From positions 1,178,001 to 1,242,000 of the forward strand of contig NZ_CP054139.1 in NCBI RefSeq assembly GCF_013283875.1: a stretch of 64,000 bases of DNA, in the 5' to 3' direction. This DNA is from Mucilaginibacter mali. GTDB lineage: Bacteria > Bacteroidota > Bacteroidia > Sphingobacteriales > Sphingobacteriaceae. The notes under the pieces were generated by a model. That model made no database searches. It had not been told where the DNA came from and saw only the letters and a program-made list of their open reading frames with translations. Position 1 is the stretch's first letter, and each line of letters opens with the position of its first letter. Shown piece by piece: positions 43,727-53,878 of the stretch. Made by a program: the position numbers and the translations under genes.

Positions 43727-46321
43727 ATGAAGAGATCTTTTTTAATTATAGGATTAGGGCTGATTACCGCTGTGGCATATGCGCAGCAAAAACAGATACC
43801 CGTTGAACCCGGCGTATCCAGACAACTGGCCGAATACCGCCGCTCAGTCATCGGTGATATCCATTATCATTTGGCTATTGATATCCCGCGGGAAAAGGAC
43901 AAGCCGGTAACCGGCATATCGGGCATCCGGTTCGACCTTAGATATGTAACGGAAAACCTACAAATAGATTTTAAGCAGCCTGCTGATCATATTCGAAAAA
44001 TTGAGGTGTTGGGGCATGACGGTAATCTCCCGGTTATTGCCGAGAATGAGCATATCATTATCGATAAAAAATACCTGCATACCGGCGAAAATTTTATCAG
44101 CATTAAATTTATCGCGGGCGATGCTTCCTTAAACCGTAATACCGATTATTTGTACGCCCTTTTCGTGCCTGACCATGCCCGTACGGTTTTCCCTTGCTTT
44201 GATCAGCCTGATCTGAAGGCCAAATTTTTGCTGGCACTTACCGTACCTAACGATTGGCATGTTTTAGCTAATGGGCTGATGCAAACAATACCTGCGCCTA
44301 AAACAACCGGCGAGCATACCGAATATTTCTTTAATGAGACCGATAAACTGCCAACCTATCTTTTTTCGTTCACTGCCGGTAAGTATACCACCATCCATAA
44401 AACCATAGCGGGGCATGATGCGGAGTTTTTGTACAGGGAAACAGATACGGCTAAGATCCGCTTCAGTACCGATGCCATTTTTAAAAGCCATGAGAATGCT
44501 ATTGATTTTTTACAAGAATGGACTGGCATTCCCTTTCCGTTTCAAAAGGTTGGTTTTGTAGCGATACCTGACTTTCAGTTTGGCGGGATGGAACACCCGG
44601 GCGAGGTGCAGTACAAGGCGTCAAGCTTGTTTTTAGATGCAGGGGCCACCAAGGATCAGGTGATTGCCCGCACTAACCTCATATCGCACGAAACGGCGCA
44701 CATGTGGTTTGGCGATTTGGTGACCATGCGCTGGTTTAACGATGTGTGGATGAAGGAGGTGTTTGCCAATTTTATGGCCGATAAGATAACCGGCGCGGAA
44801 ATGGGAAAAGAAGTTTTCGACCTTAAGTTTTTGCAGGATCATTACCCGGCAGCTTACGGTGTTGATCGTACCGAGGGAAGCCACCCGATCCGTCAATCGT
44901 TAGATAATTTGCAGGATGCCGGTTCGCTTTACGGCAACATTATTTACCACAAAGCCCCAATTATGATGCGGCAGTTGGAAATGATGATGGGAGAGGAGAA
45001 CTTTCAAAAAGGTGTACGTGATTACCTGAAAAAGTATGCTTACAGCAATGCTACCTGGCCCGATCTTATTGCTGAGCTATGCAAATATACCCATAAAGAT
45101 ATCCGCGCCTGGAACAGGGTATGGGTAGACCAGCCCGGTCGCCCGGTGTTCGGACAGACGATAACTTATCGTAACGGAAAGATCGCCGCTATGACCATTA
45201 CGCAGCACCCCGAGCGTGGCGCAGCACGCGTATGGCCGCAAGCGTTTAGCATTACACTGGTTTACGGCGATCATGAAAAAATCATACCTGTGAGTATCCA
45301 GGGGCAAAGTGTAAACGTTAGCGCTGCGATTGGTTTGGCCAAGCCAAATTACATATTGTTTAATTCGAACGGGATTGGTTATGGTGTGTTCCCGATGGAT
45401 AAAAGCATAACCCGCGAATGGTACGATTGGAAAAGCCCGGTAAGGCGCGCTTCGGCCTATATTAATGCTTACGAACACATGCTTTCGGCAAAAACATTTC
45501 GTCCTGGTGAATTGATCCGGCTGTTTACCGGAGGCATAGGACGTGAAGAAAACGAAATGAACCTGCGCCTGATCACCGGGTATATCAGCACCATATACTG
45601 GACATTCCTGACACCCGCGCAACGGGATGCCTACCATAACGAACTGGAGCAAAGCTTGTGGGCGGCCATGCAAAAGCAACAACAGGGAAATAACAAGAAG
45701 ATACTATTTAAAACATACCAGGATGTTTATATAGGTAAGGAAGCCGGCGAACGCATTTACAGTATATGGAAAGCGCAACACGCGCCCGATGGCGTGAAGC
45801 TTAATGAGGATGATTATACTTCAATGGCGCTTTCCATCGCTCTGAAAAATGATACCGCCACGCATGTGCTACTACAGCAAACAGCCCGCATCACCAATGC
45901 CGATCGCAAGGCCCGGTTAGCCTGGCTTTCATCAGCGCTTTCGCCTGATGTTAACATACGCGATGCTTTTTTTGCATCGCTTAGCGAACGTAAGAACCGC
46001 GAGAAAGAAGCTTGGGTAGTTACAGCAGTTGGTTATCTGCATCATCCGCTAAGACAGAGCACGTCAATAAAATATCTGCCTAAAAGCCTTGACCTGCTAC
46101 AGGAGATCAAGCAGACCGGCGATATCTTTTTCCCGCAATCATGGCTGGGGGCTACATTTGGTAACTACCAGTCGCCACAGGCATGGGCCGTGGTTAACGA
46201 TTTTCTTAAGGGCCACCCGGGCTATGACACTAAATTGCGTGATAAACTATTGCAGGCTACAGATAATTTAAGACGTGCGAAAATTATCCTGGCATTGAAA
46301 ACTGTAGATGAAAAAAATTAG
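43727..46321 (+). CDS. M1-family metallo-aminopeptidase, exported
   Basis: 864 residues with a signal peptide ending VAYAQ. The zinc site is His321-Glu322-x-x-His325 in HETAHMW with Glu344 19 residues after His325 (WMKE). The exopeptidase motif GxMEN appears as GGMEH at 286-290, with His replacing Asn. A beta-saddle N-terminal domain precedes it and a helical C-terminal half of about 350 residues follows. It releases N-terminal amino acids from peptides in the periplasm. Only 7 bases separate it from the transporter gene, so it is part of the pxp operon. Confidence 0.92.
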   Translation: MKRSFLIIGLGLITAVAYAQQKQIPVEPGVSRQLAEYRRSVIGDIHYHLAIDIPREKDKPVTGISGIRFDLRYVTENLQIDFKQPADHIRKIEVLGHDGNLPVIAENEHIIIDKKYLHTGENFISIKFIAGDASLNRNTDYLYALFVPDHARTVFPCFDQPDLKAKFLLALTVPNDWHVLANGLMQTIPAPKTTGEHTEYFFNETDKLPTYLFSFTAGKYTTIHKTIAGHDAEFLYRETDTAKIRFSTDAIFKSHENAIDFLQEWTGIPFPFQKVGFVAIPDFQFGGMEHPGEVQYKASSLFLDAGATKDQVIARTNLISHETAHMWFGDLVTMRWFNDVWMKEVFANFMADKITGAEMGKEVFDLKFLQDHYPAAYGVDRTEGSHPIRQSLDNLQDAGSLYGNIIYHKAPIMMRQLEMMMGEENFQKGVRDYLKKYAYSNATWPDLIAELCKYTHKDIRAWNRVWVDQPGRPVFGQTITYRNGKIAAMTITQHPERGAARVWPQAFSITLVYGDHEKIIPVSIQGQSVNVSAAIGLAKPNYILFNSNGIGYGVFPMDKSITREWYDWKSPVRRASAYINAYEHMLSAKTFRPGELIRLFTGGIGREENEMNLRLITGYISTIYWTFLTPAQRDAYHNELEQSLWAAMQKQQQGNNKKILFKTYQDVYIGKEAGERIYSIWKAQHAPDGVKLNEDDYTSMALSIALKNDTATHVLLQQTARITNADRKARLAWLSSALSPDVNIRDAFFASLSERKNREKEAWVVTAVGYLHHPLRQSTSIKYLPKSLDLLQEIKQTGDIFFPQSWLGATFGNYQSPQAWAVVNDFLKGHPGYDTKLRDKLLQATDNLRRAKIILALKTVDEKN

Positions 46322-46723
46322 AAAATTGTAGAAATATATAGCTTGATAATGCGGCCGGACCTGATATTTTGAGAGGTTATCCCTCCCCCAAAACTTTAAG
46401 ATACTATCCGCACACAACAGGAGTATTTTAATAAAAACAATGTTCGGAAGTACCAGCAAGTGAAATATTCAAACAACTCCATCATAATAATCAATACAAA
46501 AAAGATGAATGCAAGGTTCCTGAGAAATCGATTATAGCCCTTTTAAACCTACCTGTTGATAATAAATGGCGTGGTAATGAATCCCCGGCGGCATTTAAAT
46601 ATAAAAACCTTAATTTACTCTTCTAAAATTTGTATGTGCGAAAGGCAGCTATCTGTTTAAAATTAACATTATATTAACTTTATTGGCTGCGATTTAATAC
46701 ATTCGTGTATTAAACTATTTGTT
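46322..46723. other. Gap before the ECF sigma gene
   Basis: 402 AT-rich bases. No gene, clear hairpin or repeat is seen. A TAACTTTA at about 46675-46682 is a weak -7 candidate. Confidence 0.35.
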
Positions 46724-47290
46724 GTGTCAAATCTGTACGCTCTTTCCGATTTGGAACTGCTTTCCTTATTAAGGACGGGAGATGCTACAGCCTTTACCGA
46801 GATATATAACCGCCACTGGAAGTTCTTGTTTACAGCCGCCAACAACGCCTTACATCATCGGTCTGATTGTATGGATGTTTGCCAGTCTGTGTTTATGTGG
46901 CTTTGGGAAAACCGCGAACAAATTGAAGTAAAAACCAATCTGCAGGCTTATTTATACACCGCCGTTAAATACAAAATTGCTAACCTGATTAGACAGGGCA
47001 AAGTGCGCGAAACTTTATTGGACAACGTGCTGGCTGCCGATATCCGTGCCGAAGAACGTTTGGACCTGGAGGTGAAAGAACTTAAAAGCTTTATTTCGCA
47101 ATTAGTGCAGGAACTCCCCGAAAAATGCCGCGAAGTTTTTTTATTAAGCCGTGATGAACGATTAAGCCATCGCCAGATATCCGAACGTTTGGGTATCTCC
47201 GAAAAAACGGTTGACGATCATATTACCCGCGCGCTAAAAAAACTGCGCGTTCCGCTGAGTCGCCTGAGTAGCATATTCTTGATGTTATGA
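46724..47290 (+). CDS. ECF RNA polymerase sigma factor, FecI-like
   Basis: 188 residues. Region 2 includes TEIYNRHWKFLFTAANNALHH and DVCQSVFMWLWENRE; region 4 is PEKCREVFLLSRDERLSHRQISERLGISEKTVDDHITRAL with the helix-turn-helix. The start is a GTG at 46724; no ATG lies near it in frame. The family is the Bacteroidota FecI type that is always paired with a FecR protein. It should direct transcription of the SusC operon downstream in response to a signal passed from the SusC protein. Confidence 0.9.
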   Translation: MSNLYALSDLELLSLLRTGDATAFTEIYNRHWKFLFTAANNALHHRSDCMDVCQSVFMWLWENREQIEVKTNLQAYLYTAVKYKIANLIRQGKVRETLLDNVLAADIRAEERLDLEVKELKSFISQLVQELPEKCREVFLLSRDERLSHRQISERLGISEKTVDDHITRALKKLRVPLSRLSSIFLML

Positions 47291-47398
47291 TATTTTGTCT
47301 TTGATTAACAGTTGATTATATAATTTCACTAAATTTTTTTCATAACGGGCAGGTGTTAGGGCTTGCAAATGTGCCTTACTAATAACTGCACATCAGTT

Positions 47399-48550
47399 AT
47401 GAATAAAGAATTGTTTCAAAATTTAATAAGCAAGGTTGAAAACGGAACCGCTACCGATGAGGAGTTGAGCCGTTATAATGCTTATATGAACCGTTTGGCC
47501 CCGGCCCAAACTTCGGCCGGTACAGATATTGGCGACGAAGAAGCCGTACGTAACGAGTTATGGCAAGCCATACAAAATGCTACAACACCTGCTCCAAGGG
47601 TTATCAAATGGCCGCGCTTGCTGGGCGTAGCGGCTGTACTACTGCTGGGTGTAGCCATCGGGGTAAAATTTTTAATGCCGGCCTTAAAACCCGAAAATAA
47701 ATGGCACGCGCAGATAGACCATGATATCAAGCCCATTGGCAACAGTGCTACGCTAACACTTTCGGGAGGCAGAAAAATTATTTTAACCAATGCTGCTAAT
47801 GGTGTTTTGGCAATGCAACCAAACGCGGTGATACAACAGCCGGTGAGCGGACAGATCAGCTATAGCGGTAACGCAAAAAACATTGGCCCGCCCGTTTACG
47901 ATACCCTTACCACACCAGCCGGCGGCGTTTATAGTTTAAAACTGGCTGATGGTACAATGGTATGGCTTAATGCCTCTACCTCGCTTACCTTCCCCGAAGC
48001 TTTTACCGGCACCCGCAGGGAGATACGGCTTTTACATGGTGAGGCTTATTTTGAGGTAGCCCACAAGGCTAACGCCCTTTTTGTAGTAAATACCCCAAAA
48101 GGATCTGTAGAAGATATTGGCACCCATTTCAACATTAATGCCTATCCAGATGAACCCGTGGAGAAAACAACCCTGCTGGAAGGCAGTGTGCGTGTAGGAA
48201 CATCCTATTATGCACGTGCGGTGCTGGTTCCGGGGCAGCAGGCGCAGCTTAATAGTTCCACAATAAAACCGCTAACTGTAACCGACGATTTTGATATGGA
48301 CGAAGCCATGGCCTGGAAAAACGGCTTGTTTGTATTTAACAACGAAAAGCTGGGCAGCATTATGCAGAAGATAAGCAGCTGGTACAACGTGAAGATAGCT
48401 TACAAAAGCGAAGCTGTGAAGAACGAAGTTTTTTTAGGCAGCGTATCCCGCTTCAAAAATGTTTCGGAAGTAATGGAGATGCTTGAGCGAACCGGAAACA
48501 TCCATTTTGAGTTGAAGAATAACGTAATTTTAATAAAGCCCAAACAATAA
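47399..48550 (+). CDS. FecR-type anti-sigma factor
   Basis: 383 residues from the ATG at 47399. N-terminal cytoplasmic segment, one membrane helix (LLGVAAVLLLGVAIGVKFLM, about residues 77-96), then the periplasmic FecR domain (DTLTTPAGGVYSLKLADGTMVWLNA and EAYFEVAHKANALFVV) and a C-terminal DUF4974 / STN-like domain (NVKIAYKSEAVKN). It holds the sigma factor until the SusC N-terminal domain signals ligand binding. It lies 108 bases after the sigma gene. Confidence 0.92.
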   Translation: MNKELFQNLISKVENGTATDEELSRYNAYMNRLAPAQTSAGTDIGDEEAVRNELWQAIQNATTPAPRVIKWPRLLGVAAVLLLGVAIGVKFLMPALKPENKWHAQIDHDIKPIGNSATLTLSGGRKIILTNAANGVLAMQPNAVIQQPVSGQISYSGNAKNIGPPVYDTLTTPAGGVYSLKLADGTMVWLNASTSLTFPEAFTGTRREIRLLHGEAYFEVAHKANALFVVNTPKGSVEDIGTHFNINAYPDEPVEKTTLLEGSVRVGTSYYARAVLVPGQQAQLNSSTIKPLTVTDDFDMDEAMAWKNGLFVFNNEKLGSIMQKISSWYNVKIAYKSEAVKNEVFLGSVSRFKNVSEVMEMLERTGNIHFELKNNVILIKPKQ

Positions 48551-48719
48551 TTAACCTTAAAAAAACCAACATTTGCCTATGACAGATCATTGACCATCTC
48601 CATGACTTAAGGCTAAAAACAAAAAAGCCAGGAGTGCTACCAACACGCCCGGCTCAATTTCTGTAGCCTGAAGAATTATTGCGCTAACAACATTTTCCAT
48701 TCACTAAACAGAACTCCAA

Positions 48720-51700
48720 ATGTATAAAACTTATACACAAATTGTATATGGGCTGAAATGCCATTGGTATAAAATAAAACAGTCCATTCCAAGGGTTGAT
48801 AAAACAGTTAAAAAGCAACTGCTCATGAATTTAAAGTTAACCACTGCGCTGTTGATCCTTACTATCTTACGGGTAAGTGCAAACACGTTTGCCCAGCAGG
48901 TTACCTTAAAAAAAGATAATATATCGCTAAGCCAATTGTTTAAAGAGATCCGTAAACAAACGGGCTACAACTTCTTGTTATCGGCAGAGAATATTGACAG
49001 GGCCGGGCGCGTAAGTGTTGATTTTAAAAACGCGCAGTTGAACGAGATACTGGATAAGGTGCTGCAGGGCAGGTCGCTGAATTATACCATTGAAAAGAAA
49101 ACCATCCTGATCTCGGCCGCCCCAAAATCATTCCTTGATGAGCTGATCGATTACTTCAGGCAGATAAACGTACACGGCAAGGTGGTTGACGAAACAGGGC
49201 AGCCGATGCCGGGCGCCAGCATAAAGCTGAAGCTGGGCACCCAGGTTACCGTAGCTAATGCCACCGGCGAGTTCTTTATAGCTAATGTAGATGATAAGGA
49301 TTCTGTCACCATCACCTTCACGGGTTACCAGCCATTGCGCCTGCCAGCAAAGGCTGAAATGGGCACGCTTAGCATGCGCCCAGTTACCGAAGCGCTTAAG
49401 GAAGTTACCGTAAGTACTGGTTACCAAAGCTTATTGAAGGAGCGCGCGCCGGGTTCATTTGTACAAGTAACCCAGGAGGTATTGGCAAACCGCCCGGTTT
49501 CAAACTTATCTACCGCCTTACAAGGTATGGTTGCCGGTATGCAGGGTAAGGAAAATGCCGATGGTTCGGTATCTTTCCTCATCAGGGGGAGTAGTTCCAT
49601 TTATGCTGAAAGGGCGCCGCTTGTTGTGGTGGATGGTTTTCCGCTTAATAAAAATGACTTCTCTGCCATCAACCCTAACGATATTGAATCGGTTACGGTG
49701 CTGAAGGATGCCGCAGCCGCTTCTATCTGGGGTGCACGTGCTGCTAATGGCGTAGTAGTGGTGGTAACCAAGAAGGCAAAAAATGGTAAAGCAGGTTTAA
49801 ATATTGATGCAAGCGTATTTACCCGCATATCAAAGCTAACCGACCTGAACCAGTTGATCCCTAACGCTACCTCGGCCGAGCAGGTTGCCTACGAAAAAAT
49901 GGCGTTTACTAACAGGTGGGTATTTAATGAGTATGCCGGATCGTTTCCTTCTGATCTGGGAAAACCCCTTACACTGGCCCAGGAACTGCTGTATGCCAAC
50001 AAGAACGGCAAGCTAAGCACTGCTGCTATGAATGCCAGTTTAGATAGCTTAAGCAAGATCAATAATCAAAGCCAGATTAGTGATCTGTTGCTGCGCAGGG
50101 CGGTACTTAGCCAGTATAATGTAAGTTTTTCCCAAGCTACCGATAGATCAAGGTCTTATGCTTCATTGTTGTTTGAAGACAATAAAACACGCTACCAGGG
50201 CACCGGCTACAACCGTTATGCCATGAATTTTAACAACGAATACAAATTAGCTAAGTACCTTACGTTTAACTTTGGTTTGTATTTACAATATAACAAACAA
50301 AGCAACAGCGGCGCGAATGTTGGCGAACTGCAAACCTTATCGCCTTATGAAACATTGCTGAACCCTAACGGAAGTTATTCGGTTAATCTTAATACTTATA
50401 ATAGAGAGGTATTGTCCAGCCTGCCATTAAACAACTTCCCATATTCCGATCTGAGCTATAACCTGCTGCGCGAAACGAGAGGACGGAAGTGGGGTTACCA
50501 GGACTATACGGCCAGGATACAAACTGGTTTTAATATCAAAATTATTCCCGGGCTTACCTTCGATACTAAAATACAGTACGAACGCGGCAAAACCGAAACT
50601 GATAATTATTATACTGATGATACTTTTTACGCGCGCAGTATGGTTGACCAAAACACCGAATATACTGCGGCTACAAAAACCGTGGGCAGGCAGTTTTTAC
50701 CTAAGGGCGGTATAGATCAAAGCAATAATAATAATGTAACTAATTACGTATTCCGTAACCAGCTTAATTTTGTAAAAGACCTGGGCGCAAAACACAACAT
50801 CAATGCTATTGCCGGTATGGAGGTTTCACAGTTCCGTACCGATGCTCGCAGCAACCCATGGTTGTATGGTTACTATCCTGATAAACTGCAGTCTACCGTG
50901 CCGCCTTATGGTTACGGCAGTTCGGTTGATCAGTTTGTGGGGATCACTGGTACAGCCACCACATTATCGGGCGGCACCACGGGGCTTACCTATAACTTAG
51001 ATCGTTACGTTTCATACTACGCTAACGCTTCATATACTTATGATCGCAAGTACACCCTTTCGGGTAGTATCCGTAATGATGCATCAAACTTTATTACCAA
51101 AATCCCTTCACTACGCTGGGAGCCGCTATGGTCGGTAGGTGGTTTGTGGAATATCAAGGAAGAAAATTTTGCCCAAAACATCAATTGGGTTGATAGGCTA
51201 AGCCTGCGCTTAACACATGGCCGCAACGGTAACGTTGAAAAATCAACATCTACCAATACCTTATTGGCTGTATCAACATCGCCAAGCACTACTACCGGTA
51301 CCATTACCGCGTCGATATCTGATAATGGTAACCCAACCTTGCGCTGGGAAAAAACAACCACCACCAACCTGGGTATAGATTACGTATTGTTTAAAGGCAA
51401 GCTGAGCGGCAAAATAGACCTGTACAATAGGATAGGTACCGATATTACCGGTACCATCGCGCTGCCCGCAGCTACAGGCACTACCAGCCAAAGGTTTAAC
51501 AATGCCGGTATAACTAACCGCGGTATCGAAGTAGAGTTGGGCACCCAGGTTAAAATACCAGGCACACCTGTTACCTACAATACCTCATTTAACTACGCCT
51601 ACAACAAGAACGTGGTAAATAATTTGTACTACCCAGCTTTGTATGCTTACCAAATGGTGGATATACCTAACGCTGTGGTGCAGGGCCGCCCAATTAACCC

Positions 51701-52331
51701 GGTATACTCATTCACTTATAACGGCACCATAGCCGGTGTACCCCAGGTTTTAGGCCCTAACGGCGCCTCAACCACTATGAATAGTGCTGCCCTGCTTAAT
51801 ACCGGCCTGGGCCTGCAGTTCTTGAATTACGAAGGCACAGCCACACCGCCGCACACCGCGGGTTGGTATAGCACCTTTGGTTATAAGAATTTCAATGTTT
51901 CGGTATTGTTCATCGGTAAATTTGGTGGTGTATATCGTAACAATACCTTTAACTACGCTTCAGCTTCTGTTGGGTCGTTTAAAACAGTTGTCAACAACTA
52001 CATATCAGATGTTTATGCCGGTCGTACAGATATCCCGCCGTTTGCAAATGCCAACGAAACTCAATTATACCTGTGGGACCGCTATGTACCTTACCTGAGC
52101 GGTTTAGTAGAAAGTTCATCTTATATTGAGTGTAAAGAAGTGATGCTGAACTATAACCTGCCCCAATCGGTACTAAGCAAAGTTAAAATGCGCAATGTTA
52201 AGGTATTTGCCGAACTAAGAGACCTGGGACTGATATGGGCAGCCAACAAAAAAGGCTACAACCCCGATTGGCTGCCGGGTACCGACAGGCCATTGGCTAC
52301 CTACACTTTTGGAGTTAACATAGGGTTTTAA
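48720..52331 (+). CDS. SusC/RagA-family TonB-linked outer membrane protein with STN domain
   Basis: 1203 residues. A signal peptide lies after an N-terminal extension of about 35 residues (LTTALLILTILRVSANTFAQ); an alternative start is the ATG at 48825. Next come an STN (secretin/TonB) signalling domain at about 58-135, a carboxypeptidase-regulatory-like domain (GKVVDETGQPMPGASIKLK) at about 155-225, the TonB plug with AERAPLVVVDGFPLN and DAAAASIWGARAANGVV, and the 22-strand barrel. The STN domain allows signalling to the FecR protein. It transports a bulky nutrient using TonB energy. Confidence 0.94.
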   Translation: MYKTYTQIVYGLKCHWYKIKQSIPRVDKTVKKQLLMNLKLTTALLILTILRVSANTFAQQVTLKKDNISLSQLFKEIRKQTGYNFLLSAENIDRAGRVSVDFKNAQLNEILDKVLQGRSLNYTIEKKTILISAAPKSFLDELIDYFRQINVHGKVVDETGQPMPGASIKLKLGTQVTVANATGEFFIANVDDKDSVTITFTGYQPLRLPAKAEMGTLSMRPVTEALKEVTVSTGYQSLLKERAPGSFVQVTQEVLANRPVSNLSTALQGMVAGMQGKENADGSVSFLIRGSSSIYAERAPLVVVDGFPLNKNDFSAINPNDIESVTVLKDAAAASIWGARAANGVVVVVTKKAKNGKAGLNIDASVFTRISKLTDLNQLIPNATSAEQVAYEKMAFTNRWVFNEYAGSFPSDLGKPLTLAQELLYANKNGKLSTAAMNASLDSLSKINNQSQISDLLLRRAVLSQYNVSFSQATDRSRSYASLLFEDNKTRYQGTGYNRYAMNFNNEYKLAKYLTFNFGLYLQYNKQSNSGANVGELQTLSPYETLLNPNGSYSVNLNTYNREVLSSLPLNNFPYSDLSYNLLRETRGRKWGYQDYTARIQTGFNIKIIPGLTFDTKIQYERGKTETDNYYTDDTFYARSMVDQNTEYTAATKTVGRQFLPKGGIDQSNNNNVTNYVFRNQLNFVKDLGAKHNINAIAGMEVSQFRTDARSNPWLYGYYPDKLQSTVPPYGYGSSVDQFVGITGTATTLSGGTTGLTYNLDRYVSYYANASYTYDRKYTLSGSIRNDASNFITKIPSLRWEPLWSVGGLWNIKEENFAQNINWVDRLSLRLTHGRNGNVEKSTSTNTLLAVSTSPSTTTGTITASISDNGNPTLRWEKTTTTNLGIDYVLFKGKLSGKIDLYNRIGTDITGTIALPAATGTTSQRFNNAGITNRGIEVELGTQVKIPGTPVTYNTSFNYAYNKNVVNNLYYPALYAYQMVDIPNAVVQGRPINPVYSFTYNGTIAGVPQVLGPNGASTTMNSAALLNTGLGLQFLNYEGTATPPHTAGWYSTFGYKNFNVSVLFIGKFGGVYRNNTFNYASASVGSFKTVVNNYISDVYAGRTDIPPFANANETQLYLWDRYVPYLSGLVESSSYIECKEVMLNYNLPQSVLSKVKMRNVKVFAELRDLGLIWAANKKGYNPDWLPGTDRPLATYTFGVNIGF

Positions 52332-52374
52332 TGGATAACGCCGCTTTAACAAAGCCGTTAAAAACACTAACAAA

Positions 52375-53859
52375 ATGAAAAAATTAAACATAATGATATT
52401 GATGCTGACGTTAATTTCGCTGGCATCGTGCAAAAAATACCTTGAAGAGCCAAACAAGATCCAAACCGATATTAAAACGGTCGATCAGTTGCAGGCATTA
52501 ATAGATAACGTAAGTGGCGGGCCTGCTTTTAGCTACGAAGGCCATAACGCCACGGCAACCTATTCTACCGATGATACGGAGGTTACAATGGATCTGTATA
52601 AAAACAACCCGAACGCCGTTTCTATCGCCAATTTGTATTACTACATTTTTGATGTGGATAATGTGATAGGCGCTTCTACAGACGCTTTGTGGAATAACGA
52701 GTTTAAAAAGATATTCACGGCCAACGTTATCCTTGCTAATGTTGATAATGTAACCGGAGATGACGGAAGTAAAAAACGGGTAAAAGCCGACGCTTATTTT
52801 ATAAGGGCCTACAGCTACTGGACACTGGTTAATTACTATTGTCTGCCTTATTCGCAAGCTAACTTAGGCTCCAAAGGTTTGCCGCTTAAAAAAACAACCG
52901 ATTATTCAGAATCATTAAAACGTGCTACCCTGCAGGAAACCTATGACTTTATCATGTCTGATATCGGCCAGGCACAATCGTTGGTTACCTATACCGATGT
53001 ACAGGCCGCGTTAAGATGGCGTGTAAGCAAGCCGGCCATTGATGCTTTCTTAAGCCGTTACTATTTGTTTACCGGCGATTATGACAAATGTATCCAATCT
53101 GCCAATAGCGCCTTAGCCACAACTACTGCAAAACTGGTTGACTTCAATACTATACCTGCCGGTAATCCGGCATCGTACAGTAATCCGGCCGCAACATTAA
53201 AATATTCGGCCTTAAACGATTACGTGGCAGCGAAGTTTTTTACTTGGGACGAGTTTTATTATACCCGCTTTACCTACACCAGTGCGCAATGGGATATCCC
53301 CAGTACCAATTTATTGGCGCTGTATGACCAGGCGAATGACCTGCGTTTCCAACTGCTGATGATAGCTAACGGTGGCCGCAGGTTCAGTGTGATCACCCCT
53401 GCACAATATCGTTACGATTATTTTAACGATGGCCGTTATTTACCAGCCGGGCCAACAGTAGCAGAAGTACTGCTGAACAAAGCGGAGGCATCGGCCCGTA
53501 AAGGTGATATGGCCAACGCGTTGATCGCCGTAAATACGCTGCGTGCAAAAAGGCTTAAAACTAATGTACCATTAACCGCGACCAGCGCCCCCAACGCGCT
53601 TACCCAAATATTGCAGGAGCGCCGCCGCGAGTTACCGTTCAGCTTCCGTTGGTTTGATATCCGTCGCTTTAGCGTAAATGAGGATCCAAGCGATGACGTA
53701 ACCATTACCCGCACGTTTTTTAAAGTGGGTATAGGTACGGTAGATGTAAACACGGTACAAACATATACGCTGCCGGTTAAAAGCCCCCGCTATGCCGTGC
53801 CCATCAACGGTGTAGAGATCAATGCCAGTCAGGGACAGATTGAGCAGAATAGTTATTAA
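52375..53859 (+). CDS. SusD/RagB-family nutrient-binding lipoprotein
   Basis: 494 residues, lipoprotein (lipobox LASC, about residue 20). The helical SusD fold is supported by KADAYFIRAYSYWTLVNYYCLPY, a TPR-like block, and the C-terminal TQILQERRRELPFSFRWFDIRRF signature. It closes the SusC barrel and binds ligand on the cell surface. It lies 43 bases after SusC. Confidence 0.93.
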   Translation: MKKLNIMILMLTLISLASCKKYLEEPNKIQTDIKTVDQLQALIDNVSGGPAFSYEGHNATATYSTDDTEVTMDLYKNNPNAVSIANLYYYIFDVDNVIGASTDALWNNEFKKIFTANVILANVDNVTGDDGSKKRVKADAYFIRAYSYWTLVNYYCLPYSQANLGSKGLPLKKTTDYSESLKRATLQETYDFIMSDIGQAQSLVTYTDVQAALRWRVSKPAIDAFLSRYYLFTGDYDKCIQSANSALATTTAKLVDFNTIPAGNPASYSNPAATLKYSALNDYVAAKFFTWDEFYYTRFTYTSAQWDIPSTNLLALYDQANDLRFQLLMIANGGRRFSVITPAQYRYDYFNDGRYLPAGPTVAEVLLNKAEASARKGDMANALIAVNTLRAKRLKTNVPLTATSAPNALTQILQERRRELPFSFRWFDIRRFSVNEDPSDDVTITRTFFKVGIGTVDVNTVQTYTLPVKSPRYAVPINGVEINASQGQIEQNSY

Positions 53860-53878
53860 CGTTTAATCAGATTACATC

